Shown here: positions 34,104-46,772 of the stretch, piece by piece
Layout of the letters: each line of letters opens with the position of its first letter
Numbering within the stretch: the stretch's first letter is position 1
Origin: Metarhizium brunneum
Lineage: Eukaryota > Ascomycota > Sordariomycetes > Hypocreales > Clavicipitaceae
DNA length: 64,000 nt
NCBI RefSeq assembly: GCF_013426205.1
Contig: NC_089422.1
Coordinates: 5,704,001 to 5,768,000 of the forward strand
Reading direction: 5' to 3'
Notes under the pieces: model-generated
What the model was told of the DNA's origin: nothing
The model's database searches: none
What the model saw: the letters and a program-made list of their open reading frames with translations, nothing else
Made by a program: the position numbers and the translations under genes

Positions 34104-35328
34104 AAGCCGATTCGGTGGCCGACTTATGATACACACGACTTTTATAATGTTGACCGCACACACGCACACACAATCCTTTCTTGCGAGTTGGCAGTTGATG
34201 GTGTTTTGTTGAATGGGGGGAGAGCACAATGGCAGAATGCGCAATTTGACATGGTTTTCGTTGTCTTGCTGCTTGCAATTCGCTCCTTTGCATGCCGAGC
34301 CTGCCAAGGCTGAGATTGTAATAACATAGTCTTGTTAATTGATACCTCATTACGCTCCTTTGAGCCGGTAAATAACCTGGTCTTGTGCTACTTTCGTGAT
34401 GAAGACGTGATATTTGTCGTGAATAGACGTGGAATCGAGGGCATCGCTTCAACGTATCGGGTAATACACCTTGAAAATCGTCGTGTTAAAAGGACCACAA
34501 ATACCTTGGCCTCGCTTAGCCCTTAGCAATGTAAATGCATGAAGAGCTGGCAATGTCAGGCCCTGGATCCCCCATGCGCCGTCGTGGCTCATGAGTCGGC
34601 CGGCTTGTCATTACCCGCACAGCAACCACGGAGTCTCCCGACGTGTCTGTTTCCGCCTCGCAAACTTGAGGGCAGAGGTACCTAGGCAAGCATGCAGATG
34701 TGGCATTTTTGGTCTTGTAGCGTGTGCAAACAGTCCCGAAGCTATCCCATAGAGAAGGCACTCAAACCACCATTTGCAATTGTAGGGTAGTCAGATGCTG
34801 CCAAGCTATTGAGCAGCATAAACGATCAAGGTCTCTAGCTCATCGGCGTGATAAAAGACAACACTTTAACCGGTCTCGTAATAAAGTGCGCCGGTAGGTA
34901 CCCTAACCCAATAGAGTCATACGTCTAGATTATCACATTAGAGGTGCTGTCGAAACAAAGCTTCACGCAGCCATTGCGCAAGATGACCTTGTTCACAAGC
35001 CCGAGCTCATCACCGGCCCTTCACCATCGGACACTCCAAAAGAACAAAACTACAAAAGCAAGGCTGGGTCAAGAAAACGCCCGTTCATATTAAAAAGAAA
35101 CCCGCCAACACAACGCCATGGACTCGATGCATCATGCCCGCCCGCCACTCGCTAGCCGTCACTCATTACAGATATCCCATTTTCCATTCTAATAATACAC
35201 ACGCCTACCGAAGCGCAACCCATTCGCTACCCAAGACCATGATACGCCGGCCAAACACCAAGATGCAACCCTAGACCCCCTCGCCCATCCCGTCCCGTCC
35301 CATGCCCATCCGATATATGTGTGTTTCA
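34104..35328. other. intergenic
   Basis: The 3' flanks of the convergent HSP20 and cyclin genes. CA-rich repeats lie just after the HSP20 stop (about 34155-34171). No gene is recognised. Confidence 0.5.
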
Positions 35329-36405
35329 TCACCCGCTTGCCTGCGCCATCTCCCTAGGCCTCTTGCTCAACTTCAAGGTCGGCACGTCCATGCCCCTAAG
35401 AGCCTGCTGGGCCCTGCCGTCGCGCAGCTCCTCCCAGTGCCTCCGCAGCGGCTCCTCGCCGACGACGAGCTCGAAGCCAGCCAGGAAGCAGAAGCTGATT
35501 TCCAGCCGGGCCAGCTCGACCTCGCTGACGCCCCCTACGCGTGCGACCTTGGCGTGCGGGTACGACAGGTCCTCGAGCGCCTTCATGGCGACGCGCAGCC
35601 CCGCCAGGACCAGCCTGTGGGCGTTGCGCTTCGTCACCGGGATGGCGCGCTCCTCGACGGCCAGCCGGTGGATGTAGAGCGACGTGGCGAGGTAGACGGC
35701 CGTGCTCATGGGGCAGAACCTGTGCAGCCGCAGCAGGTACTGGCTTATCGGGATCGGCGGCTCCTTTTTGCTGTAGAACTTGCGCGTGATGGCGCCGTGC
35801 TGGAGGTTGACGGGCCGCGAGTCGGCGCCGACAATGATGTACGGCTCCGCGTCGGCGTCTGGGTGCTGGCGCAGCCTGACGCCGTCTATGGGTTCCGCGG
35901 ACGTGGATGGCATCGCAGACGCGTGCTGTTGGGCCGCGAGTTGGGCAGACATGGAAGCGCTGTAGGCTTGCAGCCTGTCGATGCCGCTCGTCGCTTCGCC
36001 CGCGTCGCCGTGTTGCCGGTGGGCGGCTGCTCGCTCGGCCTGCTGCCTCGCGTTCGCCAGGCTCTGCTGGGAGCGCGACCGGACCATGTTGTCCTTTTCG
36101 ACCTGCATGCCCGTCATCTGGGGGTCGGTGGGCGTCTTGGGCGGCGGCGTCGGGGGGATGTCGCCCGTCATGAGGACCAGGAGCTCGACGCTGGCGCTGA
36201 GGAGGCGCAGCGCTTCGGCAGCGGGTAGTTTAAAGAGGTCGTCTTGGTCGGCGGCGCTGCCGTCGTGGTCGACAATGGCGAGACCGGGGTCGGACGAAGG
36301 CATCGGGGGGGAAGGGGGGATCGCGGCTCGGGCTGCAGCGTCCGAGGCATCCCGCTGTATCTGAGCGTGATCGGTGGCCGCAGGTTGATGGTCAGTGTCG
36401 GCCAT
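35329..36405 (-). CDS. Pho80/PCL-type cyclin
   Basis: Intronless ORF of 358 aa starting at the ATG at 36405. The N-terminal 180 residues are low-complexity (Pro, Ala, Ser, Gln). Residues about 215-335 form a single cyclin box with the Pho80 family hallmarks: PPIPISQYLLRLHRFCPMST, a TSLYIHRL helix, then TKRNAHRLVLAGLRVAMKAL and a LEISFCFLAGFELVV end. Such cyclins partner the Pho85-like kinase to control phosphate, glycogen or cell-cycle responses in the nucleus or cytosol. The family call is firm, but which PCL subgroup it belongs to is not resolved. Confidence 0.9.
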   Translation of the reverse strand: MADTDHQPAATDHAQIQRDASDAAARAAIPPSPPMPSSDPGLAIVDHDGSAADQDDLFKLPAAEALRLLSASVELLVLMTGDIPPTPPPKTPTDPQMTGMQVEKDNMVRSRSQQSLANARQQAERAAAHRQHGDAGEATSGIDRLQAYSASMSAQLAAQQHASAMPSTSAEPIDGVRLRQHPDADAEPYIIVGADSRPVNLQHGAITRKFYSKKEPPIPISQYLLRLHRFCPMSTAVYLATSLYIHRLAVEERAIPVTKRNAHRLVLAGLRVAMKALEDLSYPHAKVARVGGVSEVELARLEISFCFLAGFELVVGEEPLRRHWEELRDGRAQQALRGMDVPTLKLSKRPREMAQASG

Positions 36406-39030
36406 GGCCACGTCGGAAATGATAAAGTGTCTGGTGGTCGGCGGCGGGAGATGGTAGGGGCTGCAAAGGAGGACAAGTCTTGACGGTCACGACACGACGT
36501 CGCGGATGCGCAGGTGGCGCCCGAGATGATTCAGATGGGATAGAAAAGCTGTCTGACCCTTATTCATGATATATCCAACTGTCCACACAAGTACGAATGT
36601 TGGCAGACTGACGGGTGAAGGGGAAAACACGACGAGAAGGAAAACAAGCTTGGGCGCAAAGTTTCTTGGGTAATTAAAAATAAGGTGGGTTCAAGTTGTT
36701 GATGGGGATCGTCACGAGGGAGACCCTGCATCGTTTAGTGCCAAGCGGGCCATGGGAAGGGCCAAGGAAAAAGCACAGACCACGTGTTGACTTGACGATG
36801 AATTAATTGAAAAAAGGAAACCAGGACTGACTGGGGGCCCGGGTCAACCCCGCTCCGAGTGCGGAACCCACGGCCGCAGGGAATGCGGCGCGGAAATAAG
36901 AACTTGAGGCGTATCAAAGCGATGCCGCCGATGTTGGCGGACGGCCAAGGAGGGTTTCATTTGGGCGCAGAGCTTTGAGCGGCGTCATCGATGGCAACAT
37001 GCAAAGGTGCAACGGCAATAAACTACCAGCAAGCCGCCAGCCATGGCAACATGCGAGGCCAGATGTTGCTCGACGCAACCATGGCGCTTGAAATGAAGGC
37101 CGGGTCTGCGGGGCGCAATTTGCGGACTGATGGACAGATGGACATGAATGGAATTGATCCCGGCCATCACATGCACTGAACGCACCCCGGTGCCAATTTA
37201 CTGCACATGAAAATGGCGGAGCAATACAATATATTGCCAGCTCTTGGTTTTCCTACTTTCCGTCTTGGCACCACGAGACTGCCTGAGACAGTGCTGAGGA
37301 AGGCGCAAAGGCATTCGCCCTTCAATTAGGTTAGTGCCAGTCAGCGGCCCTTATTTCTTTGCCAATATTGATATCAATTGATCCATTGATATTTCACCAG
37401 ACCGCTCTACTCCACCGCATCACATGCCATCACCTACTACATCTTTCCACGAACGCCATCCACCGAGTGACATGCTATCAACTCGTATTCCGCCGCATCA
37501 TTCATCGTCATCCATCGTCTTATAAGGTGATTCAATGGCATCATGTCAAAAATTCCACCCGCATGCGGAGCCCCCACCCCGGATTCCCGTAGCCTGCCGC
37601 GCAAGACGACATGACAGATGATACCGACACTAACCCGAACAACATCAGCTAACCAACCAACCAGATTCGGGACGAACACGGAACACGCCCCCAGACTATG
37701 TACGACATTATATCAGCAGATCTGTAACCCCAGCCATTCGCATGCAGGGACCCCAGCACACCTCGTGTTCCCCCACATCCAATGGGTCCCCTATCCTTTG
37801 ATACCACTCCGTACGAAGCTGGACAAACGTCAAGTGAGCATCTGGTATCCATTGTTTCTGTCTCGGGAATCGCCCAAGTCCCTTGTCTGTGGGCCGCAAA
37901 CTGACGTGGAGGTTGTCAGCCTGTCAGCTTGCCCAGGCGGCCATAGTCTGCGGTCGAGGGGGTACAATGGCGCCGTATTACCTCTATCTACCAATCCATA
38001 TCTAATAGATGCCGTCTTGTTTCCATTTTCGTGTCTATTGTCAATGTTCCAAGTCCAACAGCCCGCCGCGCTCACACCTCCGACACACCCACACTCGTCT
38101 ATAAAAAAACATAATCGACAGGACGCACCGCAGCCCCAGCCAGGCCGGGTGGTCGGCGTGGAAGCACATGTCGCTGCCGCCCGGTCCGGCCGGCGTACCC
38201 GGTGACGACGACCGGCCGTGCTAAAGAATCGCTTCCATCTGTTGGTCAATTCGCAGCTGGGCTCTAGTGCGCCGAGTATAAAGACCATTGACGGGACCTG
38301 CATAGCTTGGGAATACTTGGCGGCGTTGGTGACGTCAAAGTCGTCCTAGAAGTGAGTTGCCTCTGTACGTACACGCTCGCAAGGACAAATGGGCGGCTCC
38401 AAGACCAATTGGTGTTATCAATCGACAATGAATCAGTACCCGAAAGATGCAATGGATTCGTGAAGGAATGCATCGCGGTCCGGCCGGAGGGAGTCCACGC
38501 GGGACAACTAATACACATATATAGGCACTATATATACTCGTACACAAATCATGGCGCATCTTCAGTCTTGACCCTAGCTAGCCGTTAGTTATCAGTGGCG
38601 CCGAGAGCAAATCACCGACATGAAGCCTTTACGCCGTTCCGCATAGAGTTTGCGGGAGGGTTGGAGAGGGTGGTGGTATTGCAGATGCGTCCATGAGCAA
38701 CGGCCGTACAAGGCTTCGACTGCGAGTAGGTGGAACAAGGATTTGAATTTGATCCAACGCCAAGAATATAATAAGATGAATTGGAAAAAAGGCAGTACAC
38801 GTGCTGCATATGTACCACGTCCAGGTGCTCGCACGAGGAGACTGAGGACTAGTTCCCCCGTTCCAAACCCACAATCCCACGTTCCCAACAAATTGCAAAC
38901 AAAAAAACGCCATGAGCCATGCCTCCCTGAACTGATTCCCCAAGTCCGGGTCCTACAACGAAAGAAAGTACCAGCGCCAAGCCCTCACATACCCAAGTCG
39001 GGTACCTTTCGAAAAGGCAGCACAGGTATT
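36406..39030. other. long intergenic region
   Basis: About 2.6 kb, comprising the upstream region of the cyclin gene and the 3' flank of the oxidase gene. ORFs up to about 195 codons are present but overlap each other antisense and have no family features. The largest reading frame beginning here (38650 onward, +) is a shadow of the oxidase on the other strand. Confidence 0.5.
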
Positions 39031-40610
39031 TCAGCCCCCTCCGACCCCGTCGGCAGGCGCAACACTCTGCGGGTTGTGAAAGACATCGCCCGGATCCCAG
39101 CGCGCCTTGATCTCCCCCAACCTCGGCAGCTTGTCCCCCCAATACGCCCGCTGGGCCTCGGCGCGGCCCAGCTCGCGGTCCACGTACCCTGCATACCGGG
39201 TATTCGCGCCCGGCGCGCCCCTCTGAATAATGTCGTGGATGCCCTCTGCAAACCTCCGGCTCTTCTCGCTCAGCGGCAGCCCAATCACATACGACTGATA
39301 CATGAAGAGCTTATCGCGGTGCGGGTACGCCGTCTCGCCGGCGGGCACGTCGTTGATCGCGCCGCCCTCGGAGTCGAAGATGACCGTCCAGAAGGGGGTC
39401 CCCGGGTCCGCGGCGCCGGTGTAGTTGAACAGGCGCGCGACGGCGTCCGGGGACAGCGCGTCCTCGCGCCGCAGGGCGAGCGACTTGCCGTAGAACTGAG
39501 TCGGGAGGTCGCTCAGCGCGAGGGCCGCCTTTTCCGCCATGTGGCCCAGGGAGCCGAGCCAGTCGGTGAGGCGGAGGGCGGCGGCGCCGCCAGCCGGCAT
39601 GCGGCCGTGGATGCCCGAGGCCTCGTACTCGCGCCGGGTGCCGAAGAAGGTGCCCGTGACGACGGCGCCCAGGGGCTGCGCGATGAAGAGCGTGGAGAAG
39701 CGGCGGTCGAGGTCGGGGTCGTTGGCGACCGCCTGCCAGGCCGAGTAGACGGGGGCCATCTCGTGCTGGCTGCCGAAGCGGAACTCGTACGTGTACTCGA
39801 CGACGTGGCCGGGCGCGGGCTGCGTGCGGACGGTGAAGTGCGTGACGATGCCGAAGCTGGCGCCGGCGCCGCGCAGCGCCCAGAACAGGTCGGCGTTTTC
39901 GTCGCGGCTGGCCGTGCGGACGTGCCCGTCGGCCGTGACGACCTGCACCGAGAGGACGTGGTCGAGCGCCGTCCCCCACATCCGGGACGACGGGCCGATG
40001 CCTCCCTGGATTGGGGGGGCGTATTGTCAGCATCAGGGGGGAGATGGGATTGACGTGGACTTTGGGTTGCTCACAATGGTGGCGTGTCCGCCGGCGCCGA
40101 CGCCCGGGCATGTGCCGTGGGCCATGGCGCGGCCGCCGTGTTTATGCAGCTGGTGGTCGAGCTCGCCGAGCCTGTAGCCCGCGCCAAAGGTGGCCTGCCA
40201 GGTCGTCGTGTCCATGGTGAAGTGTTTAAAGTTGGCCATGTCGATCATGAGGGAGCCGTCTTGGCCCCCGAGGCCGTAGTTGCTGCGTTGCAACAACGTG
40301 TTAGTCGAAACCGGCCGTGACGGCTGCTATCCCCGGGCACAACCCACGGTAAAACTCACCCGTACGAATGTCCACCCGACTTGGCTTGGACGTGGACTTG
40401 GCTCTGCACAGCACACTTGACGGCCTCGGCGACCTCGTCGGCCGTGTTGGGCCGAATAACGGCCACCGGCGTGACTTTAATAGCCAGGTTGTAGGGCTTC
40501 ACCCATGACAGCTGGTAGAAGGGGTCGCTGGGGTATCCGACGCAGCCACTGCGGCCGTGGCAGATTGTGTTCAAACATTGCTGCAAGGGAGTGCTGTGCC
40601 CATTGCCCAT
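39031..40610 (-). CDS. bicovalent FAD oxidase (glucooligosaccharide oxidase-like)
   Basis: Three exons: 40610-40360, 40282-40075 and 40005-39031; 477 aa. Introns are 77 nt (phase 2) and 69 nt (phase 0). The FAD-binding (PCMH/VAO) domain is clear. His81 in SGGHSYG and Cys142 in CPGVGAGGHAT are the two residues that in the BBE/GOOX family bind flavin covalently, so bicovalent FAD is expected. The C-terminal BBE motif (RYAGYVDRELGRAEAQRAYW, then KARWDPGDVFHNPQSV) is intact. Typical substrates are oligosaccharides or specialised metabolites, with O2 as acceptor giving H2O2. There is no signal peptide (starts MGNGHSTPLQQC), so it is probably intracellular, in contrast to secreted sugar oxidases. 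Confidence 0.92.
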
Positions 40611-43590
40611 GGTGTCGGAGGCGTACACGGCACAAAGGGGGTTGGTGGCTGCCAGGAAGGGCGACGGTGTTGGTGGACGGGGAGCCTTGGTTCGAGAAAA
40701 GAAGAGAAAAAGGCTGGCTCAATGTATACTCGGGGGTTTTATGCGAGTTGGATGAGAAGCCCAGTCACGGAGCCAACTCGGAGCTGGTATACAGGCGGGA
40801 TTGTCCGACGACGCCCAGTGAGCTTTCAACGGAAACAGAAAACATGGACGAGACGGAGAAGGAGAATGAGGAACAGACACGAGTAGAAATATATGTCTGA
40901 TGGGGGGTAAATGTGTTGCATCGGTGATGAGTGGCTGAGACCGGCCGGGGAGAAGGCAATGCAGCAAACACAGGCACCCCATCACTCATACGTCCTCCGT
41001 GTGCATGGAAGACATCTGGTTGAATGTTCGGCTAACCAGCCTGTGAATCTACGGATTCACCGACGGCGGTTACTTGGGATGTTGGGCCGGGGCTACACGA
41101 CGCCTCGTCCGAGAAAGTCAAAGTCGGTCCTGAGATTGGACGAGGCGCGTGTCAATGATGAGGAGCGGGCAAGGGTCAAGCTCGTCCCTGGCTCAGTAAT
41201 TATCGCCGTCCCTCACGCACAGCCAGAGCAGCATGTCAGTCCATCCCAAGAACGGCCAACCCGGGCAAGACGTCAATCCTTCCTCTTGTACTCGGTAGGT
41301 CTCCCAGAATCTTGTACATATGTACAACCAGACCCTTGCAGCACCCCTGGAAAGCCTGCTGATTGGAGCCATTGTTGCACGGCAATCTCTTTGTGTCCTC
41401 CGCCACCTTTGCGCCGTCTCCAGGGGCCGGCCAGTCAGAATCGAGCCCAAGCCGGCACCTGGCTCCCCTGCCTGATGATTTCATGCATCCCCCGAGCGGG
41501 GAGGGTCCATTGGATCTCCTCCAAGTTTCCCATGTCGCGGGTGGCGGCCACTCACCCACCTCGTCACTTCAATGTTGGACCGGCGGCATCTTGTACTTCG
41601 TCTCTCCCAGGAACCAACGACCTCGTGACCGGGTGCCAACGCGCGACACGCCGTCATTGCTTACATGTCTTACTTAGGCCCGGTACTAGTTGCGTCGGCA
41701 AACCTCGCTCGTTGTAGCCATGTTTGCTCCCTGGCGCGGCGGCCGGCTCGCGCTTGGCGGCACAAGCCGAATGAATCATCTCGCACAGGCCAAATGGTGA
41801 CGTATGTACAATGTGGCCAATATAGTCTGGTAGCACGCACGACTACGGCGCGCCTTGCTACTCACAGTTACGCCGAGATGGCAAGAGGAGCAGAGACAGG
41901 CGCACATGCAGCACATTGCCATTCACATAGCCAGCACGCCGTGCTTTCAACAGGATGCGCTTGGCCGTCATGAAATTATGGTCACAGAACACAAGACATG
42001 ATAGGATGCGCCGCCGCCGTCAAAAGGGCTCGTGGCCCGAGAAAACCTTGCCGCCGGGAAAGGGGACCGATGGTGAAGCTGTACATATGTCTGGTACCCG
42101 GCTAGATTTTCCTTCCTTGCCCTTGCGGCACCTGTACTCTGTAGAACCTGTCCGGTGCGACTCCGGTCGCAACCCGGCAGCTTGTCACGTCTGTAGAACC
42201 AGACGTAACACGACCACGGTGTCACAGAAGTAAATCCCTCTGAATGTGCGCAGCTCCAATTGATGTATTCAACCCACTTTTTTCATGATACTTAAGGATA
42301 CATATGTACTTGAAGATACTTGTTATCAGCAATAATAACTAATATATTCTTATATACTTGCGTATTTGTAAAATCTTAATACCATTTATTATCATATACT
42401 CTCTTAATAAGTACACATATATTATTTAAATAAGTAATTATTATCAGCTACAACCTCTGTCCGTTACGAAAATTGCCTGCGCACATCAAAGGGATCAATA
42501 GTTCGAACAACAAACCTAGGAGCGCAACCCCTGCCATCCGCACCCGACGAAGTGATAAACATAAAAAGTCAACACGCCCCTCGTATTACAGTTCCGCGAG
42601 AAGAGCACCTCATCAGTGACACCGTACAACCGTGACTCTGGTCGTGGCTTGCCCATGAGTAACTCACATACGAGTAGCATGGAGCTACGCCGGCGTCGCC
42701 GTTTGTTTGGCTCGGCATCGCAGTTAGCGGCCTCTAGCGAACTGGCGAGAGGGCAGCACACGGCCGAGCACCATGTACATTGATGGCTTCAATGTTGCGC
42801 TCGATGCTTCGGCCCAATCCGACCGGTGCGGTCGCGCAAGTGCGACCTCAGCCGCGCCGAGACGCCATGGCGGGCTGGCATCCTTTGCGGGCACTTTTCT
42901 TGGCAATCCAGACGTGGACAAGACGTGGGAATGACGTGGGACGGTGTAATGTATTTTGCAATGGAAGAAGCTACTGCTACATATACAATGTCGAGCATGC
43001 TCGGCCGAGTCGGGCCGCGCCTAGACTCGTGATAAGCCGTCAACTGAGCGGGGAAAGCTCTAGCACCAGACCTGTTAACATGTAGTGACGAATTGCCAGG
43101 TTGGCCTTGTGAGCAATCACATATGTACATGTCATCAAAACCTAGAATCCAAACCAAATCCAGAACCGACACGAGCCCATGAGACCGGAGATGGGATCGC
43201 GGGACCGGGAGGCTTGTCCGCCGCCCGAGACGCACACACCCGGATTTCCATCTGCAGGCGAAACCCAACCCGTCGACCTGTTTCTCCATGTATCTCGACT
43301 GTATTGAGCGCGGGGAAAGTGTTGCATGGCCACGTGCATGGTCTCAATAACCGCAAAACCGCAGCCGTCAACCGGCGCATGTAGCTGCCCGTCAGGCTTC
43401 TCAGCTCCATCCGTCTTTTGCCATCTCCAGCCCAGCAAATACACCATGACCCCTGCGTCACGGCCACCATGAGGGGATGCCGGATGCAGTTCACGGCAGG
43501 TCCGTATGGGATGTATACGCGTCCCAACGGCCGCCACGCCGGGAGCCGAGACACACAGCCCAATTGCATCCCATCAGCAAGTGCTCCTCT
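40611..43590. other. long gene-free region
   Basis: About 3 kb between the oxidase start and the end of the membrane-protein gene. ORFs such as 40911-41717 (+) have random-looking composition. An AT-rich patch occupies about 42250-42460. No gene is supported. Confidence 0.5.
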
Positions 43591-44294
43591 TCACGGCCCC
43601 TGCTCGGCGTCGGCCCGCCTCGAAGCGTGCCTCTCATCGCGCTGATACTCCTTGTAACAGTCGGCACAGGACCATGCCGCAAACCCAACGCGAAAGACTC
43701 TGCTCGCCATCAGCCCGCGCCGCCGTCGGACGGGGGAAAACAAAGACACTCACATGATGACGGTGAGCAACCACAGGCCCAGCCACGCCATGGTCGACCG
43801 GCGCAGGGCGATTCCTCCGGCGCCGGGCCCCTCGTCGCCGGCGTGGCTGGCCGGATCGCGGCCCTCCCCGCCCGGCACGTTGGACACGAGCATGAGCGCG
43901 ACGCCGCCGAGCGTGACGGCCAGCGAGAAGACGTCGTGCATGAGCGTCCGGTGCGGCTTCGTGGGCGCCACGCCCAGCCGGCGGTCGGCAAACGCGACCA
44001 TCTGCCAGCTATCGCTGAGCAGGGCGATGACGGCCTGCGAGCCCCGTGCTTGTCAGAACATTGAAGACGCCAGGCCAGACCATACATCCAAGGGGGCAAG
44101 GGGATAGTAGTAGTCAAGACTGAACATTGAATACTCACGCCGATGATTCCTGGCGCCACGGCCCCGCACGTCGCCGTCCATTTCTGCGCAACGAAGCAGA
44201 GCACCACGATGGCCGCCACGTCCGTCGCCCACGCTGCGCCGCGGGCCGCTGTCCGCGCGAGCGTCGCCCAGCCAGGGAGGTGCCATGCCGCCAT
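43591..44294 (-). CDS. small four-helix membrane protein
   Basis: Three exons: 44294-44139, 44034-43754 and 43699-43591; 181 aa. Introns are 104 nt (GTGAGT, phase 0, CTGAC branch) and 54 nt (GTGAGT, phase 2). Four hydrophobic segments are visible: around residues 20-38 (VAAIVVLCFVAQ), 45-70, 85-105 (FSLAVTLGGVALMLVSNV) and 135-155, the last formed across the second splice junction. A charged CADCYKEYQRDE tail follows. The topology resembles small fungal MARVEL-like or uncharacterised tetraspan proteins, but no family motif is recognised. It lies about 550 bp downstream of, and co-directional with, the metalloreductase. Confidence 0.7.
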
Positions 44295-44844
44295 GAGGGA
44301 ACGTCAGCCTTGTGCTGTGCCAGAGTCACCATGCAACCAGACTTGACCGTTTGCTGTTGTCTGTTCGCGGTGCTGCGGTGGGTGGTCATCGTGTTGCGGT
44401 CAAGCGACGGCTCTGGTCGCCTGCTCTGTGGCTGGTACGCACGACGGCATTCATTCTGTCCATCTGTCAGCCTTTTTGCTTGGCGTCTTGGCCTGCTGCT
44501 GCGTGGGCACACGACGAGCCTTGTTGTTCGTCGTGCGTTGGGGACTGGACAGCCACAGCAGGGGGGTCCCGTCTTCTTTTTTTGGCCGAGAGCCAAGACT
44601 GGAGCTTATTGGCGAGCACGATGCTCATCTGTCCTGGCCGACGCGTGAGGAATCTTACATTTGAGCTACCGTTGGCATCTGGACCCTTTGGCATCTCTTG
44701 GCTTCCGCTCTGATTAGGGTTTCTCCAACGAGATCCTCTCGCTTCAACCACGTCTTTCCTGCCGTTACAATCGCACGCCTCATCAAAAGAGTTTCTCATA
44801 CTAGATCCAAATCAATTAAACGCTGCCCAACTGTCAAAACTCCG

Positions 44845-46772
44845 TCAAAATGCGTACTCTTCCACATGCAAATAGATACCCTGTGCGCCTGTCCCCTTGT
44901 GTACCGCCCGCTCATCACTTAATTTGCCAACACAGTTTCGCGTCCTCGCCACGATTTCCTTTCCTCCGCATACCACCACTGCCGTCTCCCCCCATGCTTG
45001 TTCAACAGGCTCACGGAGTAGAGCCTCAATATCTGGTCTGGACGCGTACTCGCGCACCATGTCCACAGTAGATGTGCTGTTGCGAGACGTGCTCGAGCAT
45101 GAGTTTCTACTCCTGGATCGTAGACCGTCTTCCACTGATTTCCCAGAGTACGAGGCGGCTGCCTTTTCTTTTATTGAGCCTTCTGTTGAGCCGTCCTTGA
45201 CGTCCCGTCGAAGCTGAACAAGCGGTACTCCGGAATCCGTTTCTGAATAGCCGCCTGTGATGGCAATGTGCAATCGTACCATAATGCCCTTCTCCTGCGC
45301 GCTCCTGGCAGCATCTCTAGCCCTTTCCACGTAGTATTCCATCTCCTCCGCCGTTCTTGCCACCAGTGTCATCTCCAATCTCCGCACGCATGACGTGTTT
45401 TCTGAGTAGGCAACATACTCCATGATGGGCACTGTGAAGCTTGCCCCCGTTGATGCTCCGATCAGAACAAGAGTCTCAAATGTCTCCCATCTGGTTGTTA
45501 CTCCAAATGGCCCCAATACATATCCAGTCAGGGTCTTGGCCGGGTTCTTGACAGCAAAATTATGGATGCGTTTCGAAAATCCCCCGTGTGACCGGATAAT
45601 GAGCTGTATACTGTTGCAACAGCACGAGCCCTTGATTTGATGCGCACACGCAATGGTGTATGGGTGGGATTCCAAAAAGCCGAGCCGAGGAATCCACAGG
45701 TAAATGTGTTGTCCCGCATGCCACTTGAAATGAACATCCTTGATGGTCAGCACGGTGATTGAGTCGCCTATGGCTCGTGAGGACATGCTATGTCCTAATC
45801 GCCTCATCCCTTCACAAGCCGACGTGCTTGGCTTCCATCGGGTATTCTGCCAGGCTGTCAATGCCCCCCTCGCCGCTCTATCGAACGCCAGGAACGACAC
45901 CGACATCCACAGCAAGTACCGTGCGTCGGCCGGAATGTGAAAACCGAGGAGCACCAGCATGGCGACAGATGATAGCACGTGTTGTATCAGCCAAATTTCG
46001 TACACCATTCTCCGGATGGGCACAAACCCGACAACCACATTGAAGAGCAGTACTCCCCATGCGCCAAGTCCGTATCTGACTAGAGGCATAATGGACAATT
46101 CATACTCAAGAAAGTCTGCCCGTACCCATTCGGTCCAAAAATGCCAGCCGTGGACTGTCGCGGTGACAAACATGGTTCGCGCAACCCAACGGTGAAGCCA
46201 ATTCAGTCGCTCGTGGCTACTCCCAATCAAAAAGCCCACTATATTGAACTTCATGGAGAGGAGGAAGATAAAGGGCAGCTGCATTATGGATACCCAAGCG
46301 TTTCGATAGCCGATGCGTTCCCAGAAATACGCGTCGTTCTTGACAACATTCCAGGACATGAAGTAGATAATCATGGCCCAGTAGCACAGAAGGACCATGA
46401 TCCTTCCCAACGGCGGCGGCGTAGCCCATCGAAAACCGACTCTCGATACGTACAATTGCGGATGGCTCATCTCGCGGGTGATGGCGGTTGCGGTAGCCCA
46501 CGCCTGGCTGACATGATTCCCTGGTCTCGTGGCATGTTCTATCGAGGTTTCCTTGCAAGCCTTTAACCTGTTTCGAAGACTTAGAATGCATATCGCAGAG
46601 AAACTTTTTATCACGCACTGTACCTTTGTTTACCTGTATATATCTCTATGCCTCGAAGCGCGGTCAAGCCGCCAACCACCACGGCAATAATATACCAGTA
46701 GTCCCGGGCAAAGGCGTAGTTGTAGTCCATGCCTAAGCCCGCATCATGCATGTGCATATCTCCCATATCCAT
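44845..46772 (-). CDS. ferric/cupric reductase, FRE family
   Basis: Two exons, 46772-46624 and 46567-44845, with a 56-nt intron (GTACAG...AAACAG, phase 2) give 623 aa. The first exon is Met/His-rich (MDMGDMHMHDAG), a possible external metal-binding site, followed by a transmembrane helix. The bis-heme pattern is complete: His175 and His189 in one helix, His246 and His260 in the next, each pair 14 residues apart. FAD binding is at HPYTIA (about 351-356), and the NADPH domain begins at LIGASTGASF, ending with VVVCGGKEIV. A Ser-rich insertion lies in the NADPH domain. Plasma-membrane enzymes of this family reduce Fe(III) or Cu(II) before uptake. It is head-to-head with a BIM1-like copper protein. 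Confidence 0.9.

Noticed and set aside
33537..34307. 256-codon minus-strand frame
   Set aside because: It is antisense to the HSP20 gene, low-complexity Leu/Gly/Val-rich, and has no family features.
37618..38205. 195-codon + strand ORF
   Set aside because: Compositionally random, with overlapping minus-strand ORFs and no recognisable motif.
38650..40053. 467-codon open frame on the + strand
   Set aside because: It is antisense to the FAD oxidase gene, whose flavin-binding motifs, splice sites and C-terminal motif are all clear. The frame is a by-product of GC-rich coding DNA.
40911..41717. 268-codon + strand ORF
   Set aside because: Random-looking composition, no domain, no splice or promoter support, and overlapping antisense ORFs.
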